Source: Flavobacterium tistrianum (GTDB taxonomy: Bacteria; Bacteroidota; Bacteroidia; Flavobacteriales; Flavobacteriaceae). Taken from it: a stretch of DNA of 64,000 nucleotides. Below, in pieces: positions 33,155 to 41,484 of the stretch. The notes beneath the pieces are model-generated. The model did not search any database and had not been told where the DNA came from. It saw only the letters and a list, made by a program, of their open reading frames with translations. The position numbers and the translations under genes were made by a program. Every line of letters starts with the position of its first letter. Position 1 is the stretch's first letter. The DNA lies in NCBI RefSeq assembly GCF_003254545.1, contig NZ_QJRH01000065.1, positions 62,001 through 126,000 of the forward strand, given 5' to 3'.

Positions 33155-33231
33155 AAAAGATTCTAAGGTTCTAAGATGCTGAGGTTCTAAGTTTTTTTTT
33201 GAAGCAGAGATTTTGGTTTCCAAAAGACGTT

Positions 33232-33303
33232 TAGTCCCGCTATCCGTTTCAATCTTTTGTGGTGAACCCCACCACAAAAGGATTTCCACTTCTATCGGGG
33301 CTA
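33232..33303. repeat. ~100-nt structured intergenic repeat, copy B (shorter)
   Basis: It shares CTATCCGTTT, the hairpin CTTTTGTGGTG / CACCACAAAAG and GGATTTCCACTTCTATC with copy A. It is closed by AGTCCCG and CGGGGCT, and the outer part of copy A is missing. Confidence 0.75.
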
Positions 33304-33449
33304 GATTAGAAGTTTTTATTTTCAGAAGAATTTATTGAGACAAAAACTTAAAGATTTCAGTTTGTCATCCTGAGGAACGAAGGATCACACACGAAACTCT
33401 ACAAAGATTAGAAATTACAAAGTTTTCATGCCAAAGTAACCACGCAGTT

Positions 33450-33494
33450 TTGTCATCTCGACGAAGGAGAGATCTCCACAAGTAGCTCTACAAA
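33450..33494. repeat. Left 45-bp terminal-type inverted repeat around the DUF4375 gene
   Basis: It starts TTGTCATCTCGACGAAGGAG. Its reverse complement recurs at 33941-33985 with three mismatches in 45 bp. The two flank one gene. Confidence 0.8.
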
Positions 33495-33507
33495 GATTTG
33501 GGAAAGA

Positions 33508-33918
33508 TTATTCTTGTAAATTTCCATCAGCATATTTATAAAACTCTAAATCCAAGAGTTCTAATTTTGCATTTATTTCTTCATTGTCTAGTTCTTCTAC
33601 TTCTTGATTTCGAAGTTTTATAATTAAATCTTCATTAGATAGTTTTTTCGGATTAATTAAATTAATTGCCGATTCAAGAATTTTCGCGGTTTTAAACTTT
33701 TTATTTTTCTTCAATGCTTTTAATGTTTTGAAACAATTTTGTCCGCTAGAATTGAAAAAATATTGATTAAATCCTCCGTTATTTACTTCCATTTCTAATT
33801 CTTCAATATTAGCTGTAGACTTTGAAATATGGGTTTTCTCTTTCTCTGATGTAGCTTGGCCTAAACAACTTGAAAATGTCATTAGTAATAAGGATAAAAT
33901 GAAGTTGAATAATTTCAT
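33508..33918 (-). CDS. Secreted DUF4375 (DMP19-like) protein
   Basis: A 136-residue protein with a signal sequence ending MTFSSCLG; Cys18 could be lipidated, but the lipobox is weak. The core EMEVNNGGFNQYFFNSSGQN (Asn-Gly-Gly-Phe-xx-Tyr-Phe) is the DUF4375/DMP19 signature. The family has no known activity; cytosolic members are frequent in immunity-type loci, but this one appears exported. It is tightly bracketed by the 45-bp inverted repeats at 33450 and 33941, as in a small mobile or repeat-flanked unit. Confidence 0.75.
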   Translation of the reverse strand: MKLFNFILSLLLMTFSSCLGQATSEKEKTHISKSTANIEELEMEVNNGGFNQYFFNSSGQNCFKTLKALKKNKKFKTAKILESAINLINPKKLSNEDLIIKLRNQEVEELDNEEINAKLELLDLEFYKYADGNLQE

Positions 33919-33940
33919 TGTTTTTCGTTGTAGATTTTAC

Positions 33941-33985
33941 TTTGTCGAGCTACTCGCGGAGATCTCTCCTTCGTCGAGATGACAA
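33941..33985. repeat. Right 45-bp inverted repeat around the DUF4375 gene
   Basis: The reverse complement of 33450-33494 with three mismatches, clustered in the segment between the GATCTCC and GTAGCTC blocks and in the latter's end. It overlaps the space upstream of the DUF4375 start. Confidence 0.8.
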
Positions 33986-34003
33986 GATTGTGTTAAAAAA
34001 CAA

Positions 34004-34036
34004 TCTTTGTGCCTTAGCGTCTTTGCGAGATTATTA
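34004..34036. repeat. Solo TTAGCGTCTTTGCGAGA repeat
   Basis: TTAGCGTCTTTGCGAGA matches the right arm of the inverted repeat at 59594-59656. No partner arm here. Confidence 0.6.
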
Positions 34037-34046
34037 AAAAGCCTTA

Positions 34047-34406
34047 TTATTTAATCCTAACCAATTTCCCTTTCCCAACCACTTCATCAAGATAATTTGC
34101 AGAAGAACTTTTCTTGTCATGCATAAAAAAAGGAATAGTATCTTTTTTAATTTGATCTCTTGGAATGCTGATAATCAAATCAGTATTAATGAAATTATCC
34201 AATAATATCACGTTACTGTAAGAAACTTTTCCTTTTGGCAGATATTTGTTATCAAAAACAAAAATACTATCCTTAAAAGTGATTTTATCTTTTAGGATAT
34301 AAGCATTGTCGTCTTCAATCAAATAATTATAACGACCAGTAAGTTTATCTGTTTTCTGGTTGAAGTTGATAAAAAACAGAGTGATTATTATAGCAAAATA
34401 TTTCAT
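34047..34406 (-). CDS. Small exported protein, function unknown
   Basis: A 119-residue protein with a signal peptide (KYFAIIITLFFINF) and a beta-rich body (TGRYNYLIEDDNAYILKDKI, then a DSIFVFDNK strand) and a basic C-terminus. I recognise no family. It starts only 6 nt after the RamB-like regulator stop on the same strand, so the two are co-transcribed. Its link to the glyoxylate shunt is only inferred from that. Confidence 0.65.
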   Translation of the reverse strand: MKYFAIIITLFFINFNQKTDKLTGRYNYLIEDDNAYILKDKITFKDSIFVFDNKYLPKGKVSYSNVILLDNFINTDLIISIPRDQIKKDTIPFFMHDKKSSSANYLDEVVGKGKLVRIK

Positions 34407-34412
34407 GGCATT

Positions 34413-35894
34413 CTAACTGTATTGATTTATAAACTGCTGTACAACAGTGTCTGTATTTTGATTGCGTTTCTCTCTCTCCAAAACTGTCGGTGGAGCGCTT
34501 CTTTCCAAACAATCCTTTACAGCACAAGTTTCGCAAGTTACACCAACAATTCGTTTCACCAAAGGTTTTCCGTCAATAAGCTTGAATTTCTTTTTCATTG
34601 TTGGATTAATCAAAATTCCAACAGAAATACTGCGAATGGTATCATGCAAAAATGGATCTTTTGTGGCCGATGAAAAAACTAAATATTCATTTCCGCTGTT
34701 AGCGTAACTCGAAATTTGAGCATCAAAAAAATGAGGTTTATTTTGTTTGATGGCTTCGTCGATTGTTTTTACCGAAACCCATCTTCTGCAATAATGCTCA
34801 TTGGTTTCGTTGGCATGCGGTTCCTGTTGATGCGTAATATGTAATTCTTTATTAATTTGATAAAAATCAGAACCGATTTTATGCGATAATCTTAAAAAGA
34901 ATAAGTTTTTCAGTTGAAAATCCTTCGGTAATAAATTAGTCAATCGTTGATAAAAGGATTCAGGAGAAACTTCAAAACTTTCAATCAATTGAACAAATTC
35001 TTCTGGCTTTGGATTTTCATTTTCTAAAAAAGAATTGATTTTGTCTACAACCAATTTTCTCGGCAATAATAAAGCGCCAGCAAAATAAGAGGCGTAAAAA
35101 TTATGTAGTACCTGATCAAAATTTTCAAACTTAATCCAGCTGAAAGTCAGCAAACGATCTGATATTTTTAAATAATTATAGGCAATTTCTTTAGCCAAAA
35201 TAAAGGCTTTCTGCGGAGTATCCAATTCTGTAGAAAGCAATAAAGTTTTACTTTTTGGAACATAAATCGAACGCAAATCGTCCAAAGCTTCCTGATCTGT
35301 AAAAGCAATTTCCTTTATGTTGTATTCGTATTCTTCTTTTAGAATCGCTTCCAATTCTTCAATGCTGATTTTAGAATCCAGATTAATCTGAAACGACTTC
35401 GAAAACGCAATTACTTTTTCTTCTAAATCTTCAAAATAATTGCTGTGCGCTTCCTGATACGAGCGCAAAGCAGCCAAAAAGAAACTTTCTCGGCTTAAAT
35501 TATAATGCTGTGCAATTTCGATTATCGTACTAATAAACGCATTGACTTTCGCGGGAGCATTGGCAATAATATCAATTAAATCAGCTTCCTGAATTCCAAA
35601 AAGCTCTAACGGAATCTCTTTTAAAATTCCAGATTTTAAAATTTCGCCAATAGGAGCGAGGTTGTTATCGAGTTTTAAAGATACCATTTGATCATAAGTC
35701 ACGTCCAAATGTTCGCATAAAAGCAAAATTTTATCTGTTTTGGGATATTTTTTTCCCTTTTCAATCTCGTTTAAATACGATTTTGAAAGATTGGTCAATT
35801 TTGCCAAGCCAAAAAGAGACAAGTTTTTTTGCGTGCGAACTTGTTTCATTTTTAGCCCAAAAATCAGCTTTATATAGTCTTTTTCGATATCCAT
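34413..35894 (-). CDS. XRE-family RamB-like regulator (HTH, ImmA/IrrE-like, short-chain acyl-CoA regulator domain)
   Basis: A 493-residue regulator. Residues 10-65 are an XRE HTH (MKQVRTQKNLSLFGLAKLTN, then SKSYLNEIEKGKKYPKTDKI). The middle has an ImmA/IrrE-like region; the usual HExxH zinc motif is replaced by AKEIAY near residue 230, so it is probably not a protease. The C-terminus carries GVTCETCAVKDCLERSAPP with four Cys in a likely metal-binding knuckle. This matches RamB/ScfR-type regulators, which in actinobacteria control acetate and glyoxylate genes. It is divergent from aceB across a 14-bp palindrome, so it is likely its regulator. Confidence 0.83.
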   Translation of the reverse strand: MDIEKDYIKLIFGLKMKQVRTQKNLSLFGLAKLTNLSKSYLNEIEKGKKYPKTDKILLLCEHLDVTYDQMVSLKLDNNLAPIGEILKSGILKEIPLELFGIQEADLIDIIANAPAKVNAFISTIIEIAQHYNLSRESFFLAALRSYQEAHSNYFEDLEEKVIAFSKSFQINLDSKISIEELEAILKEEYEYNIKEIAFTDQEALDDLRSIYVPKSKTLLLSTELDTPQKAFILAKEIAYNYLKISDRLLTFSWIKFENFDQVLHNFYASYFAGALLLPRKLVVDKINSFLENENPKPEEFVQLIESFEVSPESFYQRLTNLLPKDFQLKNLFFLRLSHKIGSDFYQINKELHITHQQEPHANETNEHYCRRWVSVKTIDEAIKQNKPHFFDAQISSYANSGNEYLVFSSATKDPFLHDTIRSISVGILINPTMKKKFKLIDGKPLVKRIVGVTCETCAVKDCLERSAPPTVLEREKRNQNTDTVVQQFINQYS

Positions 35895-35948
35895 AATTCA
35901 AATGTAAGTAATCTAAGAATAATCGCCAAAAAAATATTTTTTAAATTT

Positions 35949-35962
35949 AGCGAACGTTCGCT
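35949..35962. promoter_or_regulatory. Perfect 14-bp palindrome between the RamB-like gene and aceB
   Basis: AGCGAACGTTCGCT is fully symmetric. It sits at the -33 region of a probable aceB promoter (TTG 35962-35964, N20, TAACATTG 35985-35992) and just upstream of TAAATTTA on the other strand. Its position suits a regulator that controls both divergent genes. Confidence 0.65.
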
Positions 35963-36104
35963 TGTTTTGTAAAAAACTTTTTTATAACATTGTATCGTTG
36001 AAACTTGTTAGTTATGAATTAGTTATGATTGAGTTGTTTTGATAGAATAAAACCGATTGAATAGAAAAACTATTTAATCAAATTAAAAATTAAAATCTGC
36101 AGCT

Positions 36105-37706
36105 ATGAAAAACCAATTAGAGATCACTGAAATGGCTATAGAATTCCTAGCCGACAAAAAGCTTGTTTATCCAAAAATCTGGACAGAAGAAGCGACTGCG
36201 TTTATTATCGAATTGCACAAAAAGTTCGAATCGCAAAGAAAATTATTGCTTTTACAGAGAGAACAAAAACAAGTCACTTTTGATCAGGGAATCATGCCGG
36301 TTTTTATTCCAGAAACCAAAAGTATCAGAGAAGGTAATTGGACAGCTGGAGAAATTCCGAAAGATTTGTTAGACAGAAGAGTTGAAATTACTGGGCCAGT
36401 TGATCGAAAAATGATAATCAATGCTTTGAATTCGGGTGCGAAAACTTTTATGGCTGATTTTGAAGACAGCACCTCACCAACCTGGCAAAATTTAATGGAC
36501 GGACAAGTAAATTTAATTGATGCTGTAAACAAAACAATCACGTTTACAGATTTGGTAAAACAAAAGTCCTATCATTTAAATGAAAAGATCGCAACATTGA
36601 TTGTACGTCCAAGAGGTTTGCATTTGCCAGAAAAGCATGTTTTAATTGAAGGAAAAGAAATTTCGGGTTCTTTGGTAGATTTTGGTTTGTATGTTTTTCA
36701 TAATCATAAAAGGCTTTTGGAAAATAACTCAGGACCGTATTTCTACATTCCGAAATTGGAACATTATTTAGAAGCAAGATGGTGGAATACTGTAATTGAT
36801 TTTACTGAAGATTATCTAAATCTGAAACGCGGAACTATAAAAGTGACTGTTTTAATTGAAACCATTACCGCAAGTTTTCAATTGGACGAAATTATTTATG
36901 AATTAAAAGAGCATATCGTTGGTTTGAACTGCGGACGCTGGGATTATATTTTCTCATATATCAAAAAGTTCAGAAAAAATCCAAAATTCATTGTTCCAGA
37001 TCGTGATCAAGTAAATATGACTTCGCCTTTTATGAATGCGTATTCAAATCTGGTAATTCAGAGATGTCATAAAAGAAGAATTCATGCAATTGGCGGAATG
37101 GCTGCTCAAATTCCAATTCGAAATAATGAAGAAGCAAACGCCATCGCTTTCGCAAAAGTAAAAACCGATAAAGAGCGTGAGGTTCGAAATGGCCACGACG
37201 GGACTTGGGTGGCGCATCCAGATTTAGTTTCAATTGCAAAAGAAGTTTTTGATGAAGGAATGCCAACTCCTAATCAGATTCATATAAAAAGAGAACATCG
37301 AAAAATTACAGAAGCAGATTTAATCGAACCGCCAATTGGATTAATTACAGAAAATGGAGTTCGAAAAAATATCAACGTTGCAGTTTTATACTTGGCTTCA
37401 TGGTTAAACGGACAAGGCGCAGCTGCTTTGCACAATTTGATGGAAGATGCAGCAACTGCAGAAATTTCAAGATCTCAACTGTGGCAATGGCTTCAGAATA
37501 AAGTGATTTTGGATAATGGGCGAAAATTAGATTTAGCGTATTACCACGAATTGGCTTTAGATGAATTTAGAAAACTCAAAGAAGAATTAGGAGAAGAGAA
37601 TCACGAAAAACAGCAGTTTCCATTAGCCGAAAAATTGCTGGAAAGATTGGTCGTAAACCTACACTTTGTGGATTTCTTGACGATTGCGTGTTACAAATAT
37701 TTATAA
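36105..37706 (+). CDS. aceB: Malate synthase A
   Basis: A 533-residue malate synthase (glyoxylate + acetyl-CoA to malate). The family signature is MADFEDSTSPTW near residue 120. TVLIETITASFQLDEIIYEL and GLNCGRWDYIF surround the metal and glyoxylate site. GHDGTWVAHPDLV and NGQGAAALHNLMEDAATAEI complete the C-terminal part. The length fits the A form, not the larger G form. The ~100-nt leader follows the palindrome at 35949. aceA follows 120 nt later, so both form one glyoxylate shunt unit. Confidence 0.95.
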   Translation: MKNQLEITEMAIEFLADKKLVYPKIWTEEATAFIIELHKKFESQRKLLLLQREQKQVTFDQGIMPVFIPETKSIREGNWTAGEIPKDLLDRRVEITGPVDRKMIINALNSGAKTFMADFEDSTSPTWQNLMDGQVNLIDAVNKTITFTDLVKQKSYHLNEKIATLIVRPRGLHLPEKHVLIEGKEISGSLVDFGLYVFHNHKRLLENNSGPYFYIPKLEHYLEARWWNTVIDFTEDYLNLKRGTIKVTVLIETITASFQLDEIIYELKEHIVGLNCGRWDYIFSYIKKFRKNPKFIVPDRDQVNMTSPFMNAYSNLVIQRCHKRRIHAIGGMAAQIPIRNNEEANAIAFAKVKTDKEREVRNGHDGTWVAHPDLVSIAKEVFDEGMPTPNQIHIKREHRKITEADLIEPPIGLITENGVRKNINVAVLYLASWLNGQGAAALHNLMEDAATAEISRSQLWQWLQNKVILDNGRKLDLAYYHELALDEFRKLKEELGEENHEKQQFPLAEKLLERLVVNLHFVDFLTIACYKYL

Positions 37707-37712
37707 AAAAAA

Positions 37713-37780
37713 ATCCGCTTAATCTGCTAAATCTGCGAGAGAATATTTTTTTTCACGCAGATTTAGCAGATCAGGCAGAT
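37713..37780. repeat. Inverted repeat ATCCGCTTAATCTGC between aceB and aceA
   Basis: The 25-nt arm at 37713-37737 and its complement at 37756-37780 differ at three positions, with an 18-nt loop. It could attenuate or stabilise the aceB-aceA transcript. Confidence 0.75.
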
Positions 37781-37826
37781 AAAATGAGACTGAAAACCTT
37801 ACTAACCACTTTAACTAAACTATATT

Positions 37827-39107
37827 ATGAAAACAACAGAAGACAGAATTCAGGAATTGATTAACGATTGGATTACGAACCCGAGATGGAAAGGGGTTGA
37901 GCGTCCTTACACTGCGAGTGAAGTAGTAACGCTTCAAGGGTCTTATAAAATTGAATATTCTATTGCCAAAATGGGTGCGGAGAAATTATGGAGAAAGTTA
38001 AAAAGTCAGGATTATGTTGCGGGTTTGGGAGCGTTGACTGGAAATCAGGCGATTCAGGAAGTCGATGCGGGTTTAGAAGCAATTTATTTAAGCGGATGGC
38101 AGGTTGCAGCCGATGCAAATCTGGCGGGAGAAATGTATCCTGATCAATCGCTTTATCCAGTAAATAGCGTTCCGATGGTGGTTAAAAAGATCAATAACGC
38201 TTTATTGCGTGCCGATCAGATTCAGACTGTAAATAATATTGAAGATAAAAAAGATTATTTAGTTCCCATTGTAGCCGATGCCGAAGCAGGTTTTGGCGGA
38301 AATTTAAATGCTTTCGAATTAATGAAATCGATGATTGAAGCTGGAGCTTCTGGAGTTCATTTTGAAGATCAGCTGAGTTCTGCTAAAAAATGTGGACACT
38401 TGGGCGGAAAAGTTCTGGTACCAACTCAGGAAGCAATTAATAAATTGATTGCTGCAAGATTGGCATCAGATGTTATGGGAGTTTCAACTTTAATCGTTGC
38501 GAGAACAGATGCTGATGCTGCTAATTTATTAACGAGTGACGCAGATCCAAGAGATAGAAAATTTTTAACTGGAGAAAAAACTGCGGAAGGTTTCTTTTAC
38601 GTTAAGAACGGAATTGATCAAGGAATAGCTAGAGGTTTAAGCTACGCGCCTTATGCCGATCTAATTTGGATGGAAACCAGTAATCCTGATTTGGATTACG
38701 CTAGAAAGTTTGCAAAAGCCATGAAAAAAGAATTTCCAGATAAAATGCTGGCGTATAATTGTTCTCCATCTTTCAATTGGGCAGCAAAATTATCAGTTGC
38801 TGAAATGGAAACGTTTAGAGAAGATTTAGCTGAAATGGGATATGCTTTCCAGTTCATTACTTTAGCAGGTTTCCATGCTTTAAATACAAGTATGTTTGAA
38901 TTATCTAAAGCGTACAAAGAGCGCGGAATGGCAGGATATTCTGAATTGCAGGAAAGAGAATTCGCTTTACAGCAAAACGGATTCAGAGCGGTAAAGCACC
39001 AAGCTTTCGTAGGAACTTCTTATTTCGATGCGGTTCAAAATACAGTAATGCTAGGAAAATCAGCGATAACAGCGATGGAGCATTCTACGGAGGTTGAACA
39101 ATTTTAA
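37827..39107 (+). CDS. aceA: Isocitrate lyase
   Basis: A 426-residue enzyme that splits isocitrate into succinate and glyoxylate. The active-site signature KKCGHLGG is present, with the Cys nucleophile, and [59 protein letters not shown] and [16 protein letters not shown] are conserved. The length matches the bacterial class. It lies downstream of aceB behind the inverted repeat, with no separate clear promoter. Together they allow growth on acetate or fatty acids. Confidence 0.96.
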   Translation: MKTTEDRIQELINDWITNPRWKGVERPYTASEVVTLQGSYKIEYSIAKMGAEKLWRKLKSQDYVAGLGALTGNQAIQEVDAGLEAIYLSGWQVAADANLAGEMYPDQSLYPVNSVPMVVKKINNALLRADQIQTVNNIEDKKDYLVPIVADAEAGFGGNLNAFELMKSMIEAGASGVHFEDQLSSAKKCGHLGGKVLVPTQEAINKLIAARLASDVMGVSTLIVARTDADAANLLTSDADPRDRKFLTGEKTAEGFFYVKNGIDQGIARGLSYAPYADLIWMETSNPDLDYARKFAKAMKKEFPDKMLAYNCSPSFNWAAKLSVAEMETFREDLAEMGYAFQFITLAGFHALNTSMFELSKAYKERGMAGYSELQEREFALQQNGFRAVKHQAFVGTSYFDAVQNTVMLGKSAITAMEHSTEVEQF

Positions 39108-39115
39108 TTTTTTTT

Positions 39116-39179
39116 CGCCACGAATTCACGAATTTTTATTTTCAATGATTGTCAAAAAATAATTCGTGAATTCGTGGCG
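39116..39179. repeat. Paired CGCCACGAATTCACGAATT inverted repeat, copy 2
   Basis: 19-nt arms at 39116-39134 and 39161-39179 are exact reverse complements with a 26-nt loop, between the convergent aceA and Crp-like genes. It may act as a terminator in both directions. Confidence 0.88.
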
Positions 39180-39187
39180 GAAAAACT

Positions 39188-39763
39188 TTATTTTTTCAAA
39201 AGCCTTGCTTTCATTTTGCTGAAGAATTCGGGTGTTACGCCAATGAAAGAAGCGATTTGTTTTTGAGGAACTTTGTGAACCAATGATCCATATTTTTTTG
39301 TGAATTTTTCGAAACGTTCTTCTGCAGGTAAACTCAAGTTGTCCATTAATCTTTGTTGATTTGCTACTAAAGAATTTTCAATTAAAATCCTGAAAAAACG
39401 TTCCAGTTTTGGAATTTCAAGATACAATTGCTCCTGATTTTCTTTGGATAAAGAAACAACTTCGGCTTCTTCTAAAACTTCAATAAAAAGCTGTCCTGGT
39501 TTTTGTGAAAAGTAACTGTACATATCGCTCATCCACCAGCCTTCGCAAGCGAAAGAAAGAACGTGTTCAACAATATTATCGTTGATATTGAAACTTCTTA
39601 AAATTCCAGAGTTTACAAAATAAGAATGCTTGCAGACTTCTCCAGCGTTCAATAAAAGCGTTTTAGCTTTGTAAGTGTTCGTTTCCAGTTTAGATAAAAA
39701 AAGCGCCTGTTCTTCTGGTGTCAGAGAAACGTGTTTGGCAATATTTTCGAGAATTAATGCCAT
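39188..39763 (-). CDS. Crp/Fnr-family transcriptional regulator
   Basis: A 191-residue protein. An N-terminal cyclic-nucleotide-binding-like sensor (LLNAGEVCKHSYFVNSGILR, with a jelly-roll glycine pattern) is followed by a C-terminal winged HTH (KQIASFIGVTPEFFSKMKARLLKK). The sensor lacks obvious cAMP residues or Fe-S Cys, so the signal is unknown, as for many Bacteroidota homologues. The start ATG overlaps the DUF6370 stop by one base (TAATG), so the two are translationally coupled. Confidence 0.88.
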   Translation of the reverse strand: MALILENIAKHVSLTPEEQALFLSKLETNTYKAKTLLLNAGEVCKHSYFVNSGILRSFNINDNIVEHVLSFACEGWWMSDMYSYFSQKPGQLFIEVLEEAEVVSLSKENQEQLYLEIPKLERFFRILIENSLVANQQRLMDNLSLPAEERFEKFTKKYGSLVHKVPQKQIASFIGVTPEFFSKMKARLLKK

Positions 39764-40083
39764 TATTTTTTATCGTCTATTAAGGTAAATGAAGTTGCTT
39801 TGAATCTGTCTCCTTTAATTTCTCCTGTAACTAAAGCTTTGCTGATGGCATTGCAGAAGCCTTTTTCAGCGTGTGCATCTCCGTGATCGTGAATTGTGGT
39901 TCCGTCAACGAAATATGATTTTCCGTCAATACGAACGGCTAAATCACAGCTTTTGCCTTTCATTCCGAATTGGCATTCTCCACATGAAGCTTCTACAATT
40001 GTTGGTTTATCAAATTTCTTTTTGCTTTGTGCTTGCACAGCGATTCCAATAAAAAAGAAAGTTGCTAATATTATATTTTTCAT
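39763..40083 (-). CDS. Exported DUF6370-like Cys/His protein
   Basis: A 106-residue protein with a signal peptide (to QAQ, residue 19). The mature part has CGECQFGMKGKSCDLAVRID, then VDGTTIHDHGDAHAEKGFC, a set of four Cys and three His that suggests metal binding. I recall it as DUF6370. Its stop overlaps the start of the Crp-like gene by one base, so the regulator may sense a signal tied to this protein, such as metal or redox. That link is inference. Confidence 0.72.
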   Translation of the reverse strand: MKNIILATFFFIGIAVQAQSKKKFDKPTIVEASCGECQFGMKGKSCDLAVRIDGKSYFVDGTTIHDHGDAHAEKGFCNAISKALVTGEIKGDRFKATSFTLIDDKK

Positions 40084-40085
40084 AG

Positions 40086-41246
40086 TTAAGAATTTACAGT
40101 TATTAATTTTGCCGTTTCCTTAGCGCGCTCTGTTACTTCGTTGATTGGAGTTGAAAGTGTATCGTGACTTAAAACAACGCCCATTCTTCGGTAAGGTCTT
40201 GAAGTTGGTTTCCCAAAAATTCTGAAATCGGTTTTAGGTAACGCTGCAACTTTTTCTATTCCAGTAAAAGTAGGATTAGTTGAATCTTCTGAAGCTAAAA
40301 TTACAGCACTTGCTCCAGTTTTTTCTAAAGTAATTTCGAAAATTGGAAGACTTAAAATAGCTCGTAAATGCAATTCAAATTCGTTGAAATTCTGCGTTCC
40401 TGCTAAAGTTACCATTCCGGTATCGTGTGGGCGTGGAGAAAGTTCAGAGAAATAAACGCCTTCTTTTGTTAGGAAAAATTCAACGCCAAAAAGTCCTGCA
40501 CCGCCAAGCGCTTCGGTAATTTTTTCGGCCATATCTTGCGCTTCGTACAAATCTTTTTCTGAAACCAAAGCGGGTTGCCAACTCTCTTGATAATCTCCTC
40601 TTTCTTGTCTGTGTCCAATTGGAGCACAGAATAAAGTTGGATTATTATTTTGAGTAATTGTTAAAAGTGTGATTTCTGAATCAAAATTGACAAATGCTTC
40701 TACAATAACTTCGATAACATCACCACGTGAACCTGCAACGGCATATTGCCAAGCTTTTTCAATATCACTTTCTGTTTTGATTGTAGATTGTCCTTTTCCT
40801 GATGAAGACATTAAGGGTTTTACAACACAAGGAATTCCAATTTCCTGAACGGCTTTTTGAAGCTCTTCAGCTGAAGTTGCGTATTCGTATTTTGCAGTTC
40901 TTAATCCTAATTCTTTTGATGCTAAATCACGAATGGCTTTACGGTTCATGGTAAAGTTTGCCGCTTTCGCTGAAGGGACAACGGTAATGCCTTGTTTTTC
41001 GTAATCGTAAAAACGTTCGGTGCGAATGGCTTCTATTTCTGGAACAATAAAATCGGGTTTGTGTTTGGCTACAATTCGGTCAAGTGCTTCGCCGTCTAGC
41101 ATATTGATGACTTCGAAACCGTGAGCAACTTGCATGGCTGGTGCATTTTCGTAACTGTCAACTGCAATTACCGTTTGTCCAATTCGTTGTGCGGCAATGA
41201 CAAATTCTTTGCCTAATTCGCCTGAACCTAGGAGTAGTATTTTCAT
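40086..41246 (-). CDS. purT: Formate-dependent phosphoribosylglycinamide formyltransferase (GAR transformylase 2)
   Basis: An ATP-grasp enzyme (386 aa) that makes formyl-GAR in purine synthesis using formate. The N-terminus [14 protein letters not shown] (from Met at 41246), [30 protein letters not shown] and the metal-site [14 protein letters not shown] are diagnostic. The chosen ATG is the family start; an in-frame upstream start would add 27 unconserved residues. It is close to the DUF6370 gene (2-nt gap), so it may lead a three-gene transcript. Confidence 0.93.
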   Translation of the reverse strand: MKILLLGSGELGKEFVIAAQRIGQTVIAVDSYENAPAMQVAHGFEVINMLDGEALDRIVAKHKPDFIVPEIEAIRTERFYDYEKQGITVVPSAKAANFTMNRKAIRDLASKELGLRTAKYEYATSAEELQKAVQEIGIPCVVKPLMSSSGKGQSTIKTESDIEKAWQYAVAGSRGDVIEVIVEAFVNFDSEITLLTITQNNNPTLFCAPIGHRQERGDYQESWQPALVSEKDLYEAQDMAEKITEALGGAGLFGVEFFLTKEGVYFSELSPRPHDTGMVTLAGTQNFNEFELHLRAILSLPIFEITLEKTGASAVILASEDSTNPTFTGIEKVAALPKTDFRIFGKPTSRPYRRMGVVLSHDTLSTPINEVTERAKETAKLITVNS

Positions 41247-41335
41247 TTTGGAGTGTTGTATTGTTTGAGTAGTAAAAGTAGGGAAAAAGCTTTTTTTAAC
41301 CACGAAGTTCTCGTGCTGATTTTGCAAATTAATTT

Positions 41336-41461
41336 AACCGCAAAGAGCGCAAAGATTTACGCAAAGGACGCAAGGTTTTATTTAGATGTAAAAAAGGTTC
41401 GCAAAGATTGGTTTAAAATCTTTGCGAACCTTTGCGTAATTCTTTGCGCTCTTTGCGGTAA
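41336..41461. repeat. Nested inverted repeats of the GCAAAGAGCGCAAAG family
   Basis: AACCGCAAAGAGCGCAAAGA (left) pairs with TCTTTGCGCTCTTTGCGGT (right), and an inner pair GGTTCGCAAAGATT / AATCTTTGCGAACC lies within. The outer loop also holds ACGCAAAGGACGCAAGGTT. It lies in the 238-bp space upstream of purT and downstream of the U32 gene. Confidence 0.8.
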
Positions 41462-41484
41462 AAAAACGTTGCGGTTAAACAATA

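Larger units (their letters stand above)
33081..33507. other. Gene-free region with promoter and repeats (427 bp)
   Basis: It contains the pirin promoter and its palindrome (33110-33154), a TTCTAAG/GATGCTGAG low-complexity piece (33158-33200), copy B of the ~100-nt repeat (33232-33303), a solo GTCATCCTGAGGAACGAAGG element (33362-33386) and the left 45-bp inverted repeat (33450-33494). No gene is credible. Confidence 0.7.

Noticed and set aside
33450..33985. Complete insertion sequence around DUF4375
   Set aside because: The enclosed gene is not a transposase, and I can see no target duplication. It is therefore kept as repeats.
41247..41327. Longer N-terminus for PurT
   Set aside because: The upstream 27 residues are not conserved in PurT and the ATG at 41246 starts the known motif.
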